Shown here: one piece after another, positions 17,743 to 25,667 of the stretch
Layout: every line of letters starts with the position of its first letter
How positions within the stretch are numbered: the first letter of the stretch is position 1
Source: Candidatus Dormiibacterota bacterium
GTDB taxonomy: Bacteria > Chloroflexota > Dormibacteria > Dormibacterales > Dormibacteraceae
DNA length: 26,483 bases
Assembly: GCA_003151665.1 (NCBI GenBank)
Contig: PLYD01000242.1
Span: forward strand, 1 to 26,483
Direction: 5' to 3'
Notes under the pieces: model-generated
Seen by the model: only the letters and a program-made list of their open reading frames with translations
Database searches by the model: none
Told to the model about the DNA's origin: nothing
Program-made: the position numbers and the translations under genes

Positions 17743-19398
17743 ATGCGCGTCGCGCTGGCCGCGGCCCTGGCCGTGCTGTTGCTGATCACGATTCTGGTTG
17801 CGGTCGTGGTCCTCGCCCCGTTCGGTGGTGGCGCTGCGCCCGAGGTGCTCGCAACCGACCAGACCTTGAGCTTTCCGATTGCGCAGGACGTCGCCGACTT
17901 CGACCCGGCGCAGATCTCGTCACCGGCCGACGTGGACGTCATGCGCAACGTTTTCTCCGGCCTTTACAAGTTCGACCAGAAGCTGCAGGAGGTTCCCGAC
18001 CTGGCGATCGGGCCTCCCATCATCTCGTTGAACGGGCTGACCTACACGTTCCAGCTGCGGCACGACGCCAAGTTCTCTAATGGCGACCCAATCACCGCCG
18101 ACGACTTCCTCTACAGCTGGAACCGCGCCGCCTCCAAGCAGGGCGACTACGCGAGCCTCTTTGGGCCCATGGTCGGTTACCAGGCTGTGGCGGACGGCCG
18201 CACCACCAAGATGAGCGGCCTCGTCAAGCTCGACGCGTATTCGTTCACGACCACGTTGACGAAGCCGGCCGGCTACTGGCTGACCACGGTTGCGCTGTGG
18301 CCCTTCTGGATAGTCGACAGCAAGGTGATCACGACGGCCGGTGACAACGTGTGGTTCACCAATCCGCAGACACTCATCGGCAGCGGGCCGTTCCGGATGA
18401 GCTCGCACTCAGCCGGCCAAGCGCTCGACTTCGAACCGGTGCCGCAGTGGTACGGCGGATCAACTGGCCGCATCACACACGTGCACATCGACGTCATCGC
18501 CGACCAGTCCGTGCAAATATCACGCTACGAGTCGGGCCTGTACAGCCTTATCGGTTACGCCCGCCAGGGCCTGCCCCCCACGGCCGCGGTTCGCTATACG
18601 ACTGACCCAAAGTTGAGGAGCCAGCTCCAGCTCATACCGGCGGGTCTCACCTTCTGGGCGGGGTTCAACCTCAGCAAAGGGCCCTTTGCCGGCATCGGGA
18701 GCGGCTTTGCCGGGCGCCACGCTTTTTCGACTGCAATCGATCGGAGCGCGCTCGCGGCCGCGGTCTGCAACCAGGGGACCGCATGCGTTCCTGCCACCGG
18801 CGGGCTGATCAGCAAGGGGCTCGTCGGATACCTTTCGGACGGCGCCGACGTGAATACCAAGTTCGACGCCGCTGCCGCGAAGGTCGAGTACCGGAAGTGG
18901 GATCCGAGCGGAACCAAGGTGAAGGGCCTCACCTATACATATGACACCAACCCATTCAACAAGGCCGTGTGCGCGAACCTTGTGGCGCAGTGGCAGAAGA
19001 ACCTGGGCGTCACGGTCAAGTGCGTCGAGATCGATCGCAAAACATTTTTCGACCAGCGCAATGGCAAGTGCGCTTATCCCCTGTTCAGGCAGAGCTGGAG
19101 TGCGGACTACGACCATCCTCAGAACTGGTTCGACTACCTGTTCGTGGCCAGCAGCTCCGGCGGTTCGTGCTACGCGAATCCTGCGTTCGATAAATCCGTG
19201 CGGGCGGCGGACCAGAAGCCGCTCGCGACCGCGCTGGCGGATTACAAGGCTGCCGGTCAGACGCTGATAGGTCACGTCGCCTTCGCCGGGCTGGTGTACG
19301 GAGTGCAGCAATATCTGGCGCATCCGTGGGTCAAGGGGGTCGGTGGCAACGCGCTCTACGACTTCGCGTGGACCGACGCGAGAATCGTCAAGCACTAA
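17743..19398 (+). CDS. ABC transporter substrate-binding protein, family 5 (peptide/oligopeptide type)
   Basis: A 551-residue extracytoplasmic binding protein of the OppA/DppA class. Residues 3-24 (VALAAALAVLLLITILVAVV) are a signal anchor; there is no lipobox cysteine, so it is either released or held by the uncleaved helix. Family features include SPADVDVMRNVFSGLYKFD, LTYTFQLRHDAKFSNGDPI, TADDFLYSWNRAA, GSGPFRMSSHSAG and the late RQSWSADYDHPQNWFDYLF. No permease or ATPase gene is adjacent, so it is an orphan here and the ligand is unknown. ATG 17743 is preceded by GAGGGG a few bases upstream, close to the qor stop; the frame is open far upstream, but that part overlaps qor and is not real. 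Confidence 0.92.
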   Translation: MRVALAAALAVLLLITILVAVVVLAPFGGGAAPEVLATDQTLSFPIAQDVADFDPAQISSPADVDVMRNVFSGLYKFDQKLQEVPDLAIGPPIISLNGLTYTFQLRHDAKFSNGDPITADDFLYSWNRAASKQGDYASLFGPMVGYQAVADGRTTKMSGLVKLDAYSFTTTLTKPAGYWLTTVALWPFWIVDSKVITTAGDNVWFTNPQTLIGSGPFRMSSHSAGQALDFEPVPQWYGGSTGRITHVHIDVIADQSVQISRYESGLYSLIGYARQGLPPTAAVRYTTDPKLRSQLQLIPAGLTFWAGFNLSKGPFAGIGSGFAGRHAFSTAIDRSALAAAVCNQGTACVPATGGLISKGLVGYLSDGADVNTKFDAAAAKVEYRKWDPSGTKVKGLTYTYDTNPFNKAVCANLVAQWQKNLGVTVKCVEIDRKTFFDQRNGKCAYPLFRQSWSADYDHPQNWFDYLFVASSSGGSCYANPAFDKSVRAADQKPLATALADYKAAGQTLIGHVAFAGLVYGVQQYLAHPWVKGVGGNALYDFAWTDARIVKH

Positions 19399-19403
19399 GT
19401 CCG

Positions 19404-19409
19404 TACGAT
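19404..19409 (+). promoter_or_regulatory. Candidate -10 box for the xanthine-dehydrogenase-family gene
   Basis: TACGAT lies in the 20-bp gap after the solute-binding protein gene, ending 9 bases before ATG 19419. The predicted mRNA leader would be about 0-3 bases. No Shine-Dalgarno sequence is present. Confidence 0.35.
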
Positions 19410-19418
19410 GGTCGAGCT

Positions 19419-21653
19419 ATGAGCATTGTTGGCGTTGGGCATCGCCGCCTCGAAGGGGCCGAGAAGGTTTCGGGCGCGACACGGTTCACCGACGACGTCG
19501 ACCTGCCCGGTCTGCTGCACGTCCAGCTCGTGCTCAGCCACCAGGCGAGCGCAAACATCCGCGGCATCGACCTTGACGCCGCTCGGTCGGCGCCAGGGGT
19601 CATCGACGTCGTCACCGGCGCCGACCTCCCTAGCGTGAAGGCACCAAGTCCCGAGAAACCACTGGCGGTGGGTCGCGTCTTTTATGTAGGGCAACCGGTG
19701 GTGGCGGTCATCGCCGAAAGCCAGTCAGCAGCGGCAGACGCCGCGGCGCTTGTCGATGTCGACTATGAACCCCTGTCGATAACAGTCGACCCCGTCCTCG
19801 CGATGCGCGATGGCGCCGGCAGAGTGCTCGACGCTGATGAGGAAGCTGACGCCGCCGACGCGTCCATGCACGGAGCGGGCACCGACTCCGAGACGAATGG
19901 CGCGACTCCGCGCCGTCCCGCAAACGTCAGCAGCGTCGTCAACCTCAAGCGTGGCGACACCGATGCCGCGCTCAAGTCCGCTGACGCGGTGGTCAAGGCC
20001 ACCTACAGCCTCGCCGGCGTCCACCACTCGCCGATGGAGCCGCACGTGTCGATGGTCCGCCCCGAGCCCGATGGCGGGATGACGGTGTGGGCGCCGACGC
20101 AGGGCCCCTTCCACGTTCGCGACGAGGTCGCCAAGGTGCTTGGGATACCGACCTACAAGGTTCGCGTCGTGCCGATGGCTGTCGGTGGTGGCTTCGGTGG
20201 CAAGGTCACGCTGCTGGAGACGCTCCTAGTGCTGCTCGCCAGGCGAACCGGTCGCGCCCTGCGGCTCAACCTCACCCGCCAGCAGGTGTTCGCCGTGGCG
20301 CGATCTGCGCCTGCCGCGAGCTTCGACATCGAGCTGGGCGCCAAGCGCGATGGCACGCTAGTTGCACTGCGGGCGCGCTTTCACTACGACAACGGTGCGA
20401 CTGCGGGGTGGCACGGCGGGATCACCGGAATGTTCCTGACCGGCACTTACCAATGCCCCAACTTCGAGATCACCGGCTACGAGGTGTCGACCAACAAGAC
20501 TCCGGTCGAGGCATACCGCGCCCCGGGCGCGCCACAGGCCTACTTCGCGCTGGAGTCGGCGCTGGACGAGCTGGCGCTCAAGCTCAAGATGGATCCGATC
20601 GAGCTGCGCCTTCGCAACGCCACGCGCGAAGGCGACCCCGGCCCCGATGGCAAGCCACTGCCTCGGATCGCCATGATCGAATGCCTCGAAGAGGCCCAGA
20701 AGCACCCCCTTTACACGGAGCCTTGCGTCGAGGGCGAAGGCGTTGGAATCGCGCTCGGGTCATGGGGCGGCGCCCGCACGCCGGCGTCCGCGGGCTGCCG
20801 CGTCGAGCCCGATGGCACGCTGACCGTGCACGTCGGGACAGTCGACGTCAGTGGCTCCTCAACCGGGCTGGCGATGATCGCCGCCGAGTCATTCGGCGTT
20901 CCCCTGGACAAGGTGCGAATCGAGACGAGCGACACCGGGGTGGCGCCCTTCGGCCCGCTGGCCGCAGGAAGCCAGGTCACCTACAGCATGGGTGGGGCGG
21001 TGCAGGAGGCTGCGCTCGAGGCGCGGCGCCAGCTGCTGGAGATCGCCACCAACGAGCTGGAGGCGGCTCCGGAGGACCTCGAGATAGTGAATGGTCGCGT
21101 GACAGTGCGCGGCGTGCCGGAACGCTTCGTCGAGGTCACCAAGCTCGTGGCGATGAGCACCGAGTTCATGGGTAAGTACCGGCCGATCCAGGCCACCGGT
21201 CGCTCGGCGGTCCAGGCGGCGTCCCCGATGTTCACCGTCCACATAGCGCGGGTTCGCACCGACGCCGAGACCGGCGAGTTTCAGCTCACCGGCTATGCAG
21301 CCATACAGGATGTCGGGCGTGCGATCAATCCGCCCGAGGCCATGGGCCAGATCCACGGCGGCGTGGTGCAGGGCTTGGGGCGAGCGTTCGGCGAGCAGCT
21401 CGCCTACAACGTCGACGGGCAGCTCCGCACCTCCAGCTTTCTCGACTACGAGCTCCCCACGGCCGACCAGCTGCCGGACATCGATGTCAAGCTGATCGAG
21501 GTGGCCTCGGCCGTCGGGCCGCTTGGCGCGAAGGGAGTCGGCGAGCCACCGGCGGTGCCCGGACCGGCGGCGATCTCGAACGCGCTGGCCCGTGCGACCG
21601 GCATCAGGGTGCGCGACCTGCCACTCGATCGGTCAGCCTTCGTTCGGCGGTAA
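19419..21653 (+). CDS. Xanthine dehydrogenase-family molybdopterin-binding (large) subunit, orphan
   Basis: A 744-residue protein of the molybdenum hydroxylase large-subunit family (xanthine, aldehyde or CO dehydrogenase type). It begins GVGHRRLEGAEKVSGATRF. The hammerhead domain is about 1-120, followed by cofactor-binding motifs: GGGFGGK at 256-262, AYRAPGAPQAYFALES at 365-380, and GAKGVGEPP with the catalytic Glu709. The active-site loop AYRAPGAP differs from AYRCSFR of form I CO dehydrogenase, so it is not CoxL; the substrate is open. A polar insert (about 140-172, rich in Asp/Glu/Ala) interrupts the usual sequence. The FAD and 2Fe-2S subunits that normally flank such genes are absent on both sides. 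ATG 19419 fits the family N-terminus. Confidence 0.92.
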   Translation: MSIVGVGHRRLEGAEKVSGATRFTDDVDLPGLLHVQLVLSHQASANIRGIDLDAARSAPGVIDVVTGADLPSVKAPSPEKPLAVGRVFYVGQPVVAVIAESQSAAADAAALVDVDYEPLSITVDPVLAMRDGAGRVLDADEEADAADASMHGAGTDSETNGATPRRPANVSSVVNLKRGDTDAALKSADAVVKATYSLAGVHHSPMEPHVSMVRPEPDGGMTVWAPTQGPFHVRDEVAKVLGIPTYKVRVVPMAVGGGFGGKVTLLETLLVLLARRTGRALRLNLTRQQVFAVARSAPAASFDIELGAKRDGTLVALRARFHYDNGATAGWHGGITGMFLTGTYQCPNFEITGYEVSTNKTPVEAYRAPGAPQAYFALESALDELALKLKMDPIELRLRNATREGDPGPDGKPLPRIAMIECLEEAQKHPLYTEPCVEGEGVGIALGSWGGARTPASAGCRVEPDGTLTVHVGTVDVSGSSTGLAMIAAESFGVPLDKVRIETSDTGVAPFGPLAAGSQVTYSMGGAVQEAALEARRQLLEIATNELEAAPEDLEIVNGRVTVRGVPERFVEVTKLVAMSTEFMGKYRPIQATGRSAVQAASPMFTVHIARVRTDAETGEFQLTGYAAIQDVGRAINPPEAMGQIHGGVVQGLGRAFGEQLAYNVDGQLRTSSFLDYELPTADQLPDIDVKLIEVASAVGPLGAKGVGEPPAVPGPAAISNALARATGIRVRDLPLDRSAFVRR

Positions 21654-21660
21654 TCTCGCC

Positions 21661-21666
21661 CATAGT
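21661..21666 (+). promoter_or_regulatory. Candidate -10 box for otsA
   Basis: CATAGT is followed by 6 bases (GGCGGG) and GTG 21673. A second candidate, TAATCT at 21651-21656, begins with the stop codon of the upstream gene and would give a short leader. GGCGGGG is not a good Shine-Dalgarno sequence and abuts the start. Confidence 0.35.
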
Positions 21667-21672
21667 GGCGGG

Positions 21673-23211
21673 GTGAGCATCGCCGAAGAGGCGCCGGTGT
21701 CCGTCGAGAGAGGAAGTCCCGGTTCCGCCATGCGGGCCTACGTCAAACGAACGCTTCCGGACGTCTCCCCCATCCTGGTTTGCAACCGGGCTCCGTCCGA
21801 GCCAAGGCCCGAAGGAGGCTTCAAGCGAGGGGCCGGCGGCGTCATCACCGCACTGCTCACCCTGGCGGAGGCCACCGAGGCGGACTGGGTCGCCTGCGCG
21901 CGCAATGAAGCAGAGCGCCAGATCGCTGCCACCCAGGGGGCTGCCGTCACCGTCCCGCTCCTCAACTCAACGGGCCGCCTGCACTACGCGACACCGACCA
22001 AGGAGCAGTACGAGCTTTACTACGGGGTTTTCGCCAATCCCGTGCTCTGGTTCATCCAGCACTACCTGTGGGACCTCGGCAACGAGCCGGTCATCGACGA
22101 CCGCATCCACCAGGCCTGGGAGGAGGGGTACGTCGAGGTCAACCGATTGATGGCCGACAAGGTGATCGAGATCGCTCGCGCAGCGCCAAGCCGACCTCTG
22201 GTGATGGTCCACGACTACCAGCTCTATCTCGTCCCACGGTTGGTGCGAACCGCGCTGCCCTCCGCGATGATCCAGCACTTCGTGCATGTGCCTTGGCCGA
22301 CGCCGCAGTACTGGAAGGTGCTCCCCAAGCAGATGCGCGACGCCATTCTCGAGGGACTGCTCGGGTGCGATGTCGTCGGTTTCCAGTCAAGCCTGGACGT
22401 GCGCAACTTTCTGCTGACCTGTGAGGAGAATGCCGGCCTCCAGGTGGATGAGCGCGAACGCGCGGTTTTTTATGGCGGCCGTGTCGTCTATGCCCGGCAC
22501 TACCCCATTTCGATCGACGTCTCGACGACGGCACGGCTTGCCGGATCGCGTGGCGTTAAGAGGCAGGAGCGCGACCTCGCCTCATGGCGGCCGCAGAAGT
22601 TGATTTCGCGCATCGACCGGACAGATCCTTCGAAGAACATCGTTCGCGGCTTTATCGCTTACGACAAGCTCCTGCGGTACCACCCCGAGCTTCGGGGGCA
22701 GGTCCAGTTCTGGGCTTTCCTGCAGCCGTCGCGCCAGGACGTCGCCGTCTACAGCCGCTACCTGCGGCAGATCCGGCAAATAGTCGGGCGGATCAACAGC
22801 GATTTCGGTACTGAGACGTGGCAGCCGGTGCGACTGGAGATCGGCGAGAGCGAGCGCAAGGCGGTCGCGTCGCTGAAAAACTACGACGTTCTGCTCGTCA
22901 ACCCCGTGTATGACGGGCTTAACCTCGTGGTCAAGGAGGGCGCGCTCGTCAACGCGACGAACGGCGTGATCGTGCTGTCAGAGAACGCCGGCGCTCACGA
23001 AGAGCTGCATGACTTTGTGCTGTCCATCAACCCCTTCGACGTCGAGGCCACGGCGGCAGCGCTTTATGTCGGCTTGATGATGGGCGCGGAGGAAAAGCGA
23101 CGCTTGAACGAAGGCGCGCGAGAGGTGGTACGCGCCAACGACATCACGCGGTGGATCAGCCGGCAGGTCCAGGATTTGCGGGACCTCGTGATGAGCCCCG
23201 TCCGGGCTTAG
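21673..23211 (+). CDS. otsA: Trehalose-6-phosphate synthase (GT20)
   Basis: A 512-residue glycosyltransferase that joins a nucleotide-activated glucose to glucose-6-phosphate, giving trehalose-6-phosphate in the cytosol. GT20 features are VCNRAPSEPRPEGG near the N-terminus with GGVITALL, YYGVFANPVLWFIQHYLWDL, VHDYQLYLVPRLVR, HVPWPTPQYWKVLP, CDVVGFQS, SRIDRTDPSKNIVRGF (phosphate-binding Arg and Lys) and NPVYDGLNLVVKEGALVN (the Asp and Glu that bind the donor). Several positions differ from E. coli OtsA (HDYQL for HDYHL, HVPW for HIPF), so it belongs to a divergent branch; another acceptor cannot be excluded. The frame is open upstream to 21523, but GTG 21673 is the first start after the preceding gene. 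It is convergent with otsB, with stops overlapping by 4 bp. Confidence 0.9.
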   Translation: MSIAEEAPVSVERGSPGSAMRAYVKRTLPDVSPILVCNRAPSEPRPEGGFKRGAGGVITALLTLAEATEADWVACARNEAERQIAATQGAAVTVPLLNSTGRLHYATPTKEQYELYYGVFANPVLWFIQHYLWDLGNEPVIDDRIHQAWEEGYVEVNRLMADKVIEIARAAPSRPLVMVHDYQLYLVPRLVRTALPSAMIQHFVHVPWPTPQYWKVLPKQMRDAILEGLLGCDVVGFQSSLDVRNFLLTCEENAGLQVDERERAVFYGGRVVYARHYPISIDVSTTARLAGSRGVKRQERDLASWRPQKLISRIDRTDPSKNIVRGFIAYDKLLRYHPELRGQVQFWAFLQPSRQDVAVYSRYLRQIRQIVGRINSDFGTETWQPVRLEIGESERKAVASLKNYDVLLVNPVYDGLNLVVKEGALVNATNGVIVLSENAGAHEELHDFVLSINPFDVEATAAALYVGLMMGAEEKRRLNEGAREVVRANDITRWISRQVQDLRDLVMSPVRA

Positions 23212-23987
23212 GTTCGCTCCCCGGTTGCCGCCCACTCCGCCAGGCTGCGGAGTAAGGCTGAGGCTTCGGCGGGACCGTCAAGAACCAGGTCGCAGTGGTC
23301 GAACAGGTCGAGCGGCACCTCGGCAGAGCCGACGCCCACGCACAGGCGTGGAATCGACGCCCGGCTCGCCACCCTGAACATCGACCTGTCATTTTCGTCG
23401 TCGCCCATGACCACGAGACCACCCGGGTGGAGGCGCTTGAACAAGGCCTCCAGCGCATTGCCTTTGCCGGCGTTAGGCGAGTGCACTTCGATGACCTTCC
23501 GACCAAGGCCGCCGTAGAGGCCCGTCTGATGCAGCAGCGGCCCCAGGATGTCGAGCACCTTTTGACCGCTGATCGGGGCGTTGCGGAAATGCACCGCGCT
23601 GCTCGCGGGTTTGATCTCGATCCAGGCTCCGGGGGTGTGTCCGAGCAGCTTGGCCGCCTCAGCGTTGAAGACTCTCAGCGCTTCCAGCTCCTGGGGAGTC
23701 GGCGGCGGAAGGCCGCTGTCGCCGATGAGCTCGGCGCCGGGAATGGGTAGGTGCTCCGCCAGCTCCGTTCTCGTGCGACTGCTGAGAATGACCACCTTCT
23801 TCAGCATCGGGACCAGGCGCCGCAGAGCGTGCAGCGAATCCGGCAGAGGAGTGGCCAATGTCGGCTCAGGAACGATGTCGGCCAGAGTCCCGTCGAAGTC
23901 GGAGACGAGAAGCAGCTCGTCCGGCGGAATCGACGAGAGCGGCGAGTTTCGCCAGACCGCGGCGATATCGCTGGATTGGACGCTCAC
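23208..23987 (-). CDS. otsB: Trehalose-6-phosphate phosphatase (HAD family)
   Basis: A 259-residue HAD phosphatase that removes phosphate from trehalose-6-phosphate and completes trehalose synthesis with OtsA. The HAD motifs are visible: motif I LVSDFDGTLADIVPEP (nucleophile Asp and general acid Asp, about residues 29-33), motif II VVILSSRTRTEL, the lysine of SPNAGKGNALEALF, and motif IV VVMGDDENDRSMF. The substrate-cap region includes LIGDSGLPPP and WIEIKPASSAVHFRN. GTG 23987 is chosen because a TAGATT box lies 6 bases upstream. It is 9 bases after aidB on the same strand and faces otsA; the last 4 bp are shared with otsA. So otsA and otsB are neighbours but not in one operon, which would allow separate control of the two steps. 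Confidence 0.92.
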   Translation of the reverse strand: MSVQSSDIAAVWRNSPLSSIPPDELLLVSDFDGTLADIVPEPTLATPLPDSLHALRRLVPMLKKVVILSSRTRTELAEHLPIPGAELIGDSGLPPPTPQELEALRVFNAEAAKLLGHTPGAWIEIKPASSAVHFRNAPISGQKVLDILGPLLHQTGLYGGLGRKVIEVHSPNAGKGNALEALFKRLHPGGLVVMGDDENDRSMFRVASRASIPRLCVGVGSAEVPLDLFDHCDLVLDGPAEASALLRSLAEWAATGERT

Positions 23988-23993
23988 GTACCC

Positions 23994-23999
23994 AATCTA
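23994..23999 (-). promoter_or_regulatory. Candidate -10 box for otsB
   Basis: TAGATT on the minus strand is followed by 6 bases (GGGTAC) and the otsB GTG. The TAG is the stop codon of aidB. No Shine-Dalgarno sequence precedes the GTG, so a leaderless mRNA is likely. Confidence 0.5.
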
Positions 24000-25667
24000 C
24001 GCAGGCGGGCGGTGGCGCTGCACGATCGAAGCTAGCTCGAGCCCTTGAGGCAGGGTCCCGAACGAGTGGCCCCAATCACCACCGAGGCGCGAGGCACAGA
24101 AGGCATCGGCCACGGCCGCGTCGCCATAGCGGACCAACAGCGAGCCCTCGAGGGTCATCGCCAGATGTTCCACCACGCGCCGCGCGCCTGCTTCGACCGC
24201 GGCTCCGTTCGAGAGCTCCTTCTTCAGCTCGACCACTGATCGATCAAGTCGCGAGTCCGTACCACGAGCCGCGTCGACCTCGTCGATGAAGGCCGTCACC
24301 GATTCGGGTTCACGCACCATGGCGCGCAGGACGTCGAGTGCGTTGACGTTGCCCGACCCCTCCCAGGTGGAGTTGAGCGGCGCCTCGCGATAGAGGCGGG
24401 GCATGATCGACTCTTCGACGTAGCCGTTTCCGCCAAGGCACTCGAGGGCTTCGCTCACCAGCGGGATCGCGCGCTTGCAAGCCCAGTACTTGCTGACGGC
24501 GAGTGCTAGGCGGCGGAAGCGGGCTTCCTTACTGTCGGCACCGCGGTCGAGCGCGCCCGCGAGCCGCATCATGAGGACGGTCGTCGCTTCCGACTCGATG
24601 GCGAGATCAGCCAGGACATTGAGCATCAATGGTTGATCGATGAGCGGGCGGCCGAAGGCGCTTCGATGTGCCGCGTGGTGAGTCGCCTGCGCGACGGCCT
24701 GCCGCATCAGCGAGGCGGACCCGATGATGCAGTCCAGGCGCGTGTGGTTGACCATCTCGATGATCGTTCGCACCCCTTTCCCCTCTTCCCCGACGAGCCA
24801 CGCGATCGCGCCATCCAGCTCGATCTCGCTCGATGCGTTGGAGCGATTGCCGAGCTTGTCTTTCAAGCGCTGAATGTGGAAGGCATTGCGGGTGCCGTCG
24901 GGGAGGACGCGCGGCAGGAGGAAGCAGGACAGGCCGCCCGGAGCCTGGGCGAGCACCAGGAAGGCGTCGCACATCGGCGCGGAACAGAACCACTTGTGCC
25001 CCGTCAGCTGGTACTCGCCGCCGGCGGTGGGCGTAGCGCGTGTCGTGTTGGCGCGGACGTCGGAACCTCCCTGCTTCTCGGTCATCGCCATCCCGAACAG
25101 CACGCCCCGCTTGGTTTCGTGCGGGCGCAATCCGGGGTCGTAGTCGAGGGTGGTCATCAGCGGTTCCCACTCGGCCGCGAGGTCTGGCTGCTTGCGCAGG
25201 GCGGGTAGCGCGGCGTACGTCATCGAAACCGGGCAGCCGTGGCCACCTTCGACCTGCGACCACACGTAGAAGCCGGCGGCGCGGGCGGTGTGCGCGCCGG
25301 GGCGCGGCTCGCGCCAGGGCAGCGCATGTAGGCCGTGTCCGATCGCCACCTCCATAAGGCGGTGCCATGCGGGATGGAACTCCACCTCGTCAATCCGATT
25401 GCCGAAACGATCGTGAGTGCGGAGCTGGGGTGGATTGGAGTTGGCCTGGAAGCCCCAGGCGATCGCCTCCTCAGTGCCGGCGAGCCGGCCGAGCTCGCTG
25501 ACCCAGTCGTGCGCCCACCCGGCGCCCTCGCGCTCGAGCGCCTCGCGCAGCGGCGCATCGGCTTCGAATAGGTTGTAATCGACCAGGGGCGGCGGCTGGT
25601 TGAGGGCTTCAGCCAATTTCTTCTGCGAGCTCAGCAACCAACCGGAGCTGCTGTTTTCTCGTTTCAT
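23997..25667 (-). CDS. aidB: AidB-like acyl-CoA dehydrogenase family protein
   Basis: A 556-residue flavoprotein very similar in layout to E. coli AidB, the adaptive-response protein that binds DNA and is thought to limit alkylation damage. Shared features are LNQPPPLVDYNLF at the N-terminus, REGAGWAHDW, ANSNPPQLRTHDRFGN, MTEKQGGSDVRANTTRA (about 195-211), GHKWFCSAPMCDAFLVLAQ, LKDKLGNRSNASSEIEL, RSAFGRPLIDQPLM and NSTWEGSGNVNALDVLRAM. Length matches the family. The start is unsure: ATG 25667 overlaps the oxidoreductase gene by 59 bp and has CAGCGT 6 bases upstream; TTG 25616 would cut the overlap to 8 bp and match the E. coli N-terminus better. It lies between the luciferase-like gene and otsB, all on the minus strand. 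No other alkylation-response gene is in view. Confidence 0.93.
   Translation of the reverse strand: MKRENSSSGWLLSSQKKLAEALNQPPPLVDYNLFEADAPLREALEREGAGWAHDWVSELGRLAGTEEAIAWGFQANSNPPQLRTHDRFGNRIDEVEFHPAWHRLMEVAIGHGLHALPWREPRPGAHTARAAGFYVWSQVEGGHGCPVSMTYAALPALRKQPDLAAEWEPLMTTLDYDPGLRPHETKRGVLFGMAMTEKQGGSDVRANTTRATPTAGGEYQLTGHKWFCSAPMCDAFLVLAQAPGGLSCFLLPRVLPDGTRNAFHIQRLKDKLGNRSNASSEIELDGAIAWLVGEEGKGVRTIIEMVNHTRLDCIIGSASLMRQAVAQATHHAAHRSAFGRPLIDQPLMLNVLADLAIESEATTVLMMRLAGALDRGADSKEARFRRLALAVSKYWACKRAIPLVSEALECLGGNGYVEESIMPRLYREAPLNSTWEGSGNVNALDVLRAMVREPESVTAFIDEVDAARGTDSRLDRSVVELKKELSNGAAVEAGARRVVEHLAMTLEGSLLVRYGDAAVADAFCASRLGGDWGHSFGTLPQGLELASIVQRHRPPA

Noticed and set aside
19419..21653. CO dehydrogenase large subunit (CoxL)
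   Set aside because: The form I signature AYRCSFR is replaced by AYRAPGAP, and no CoxS or CoxM genes are adjacent.
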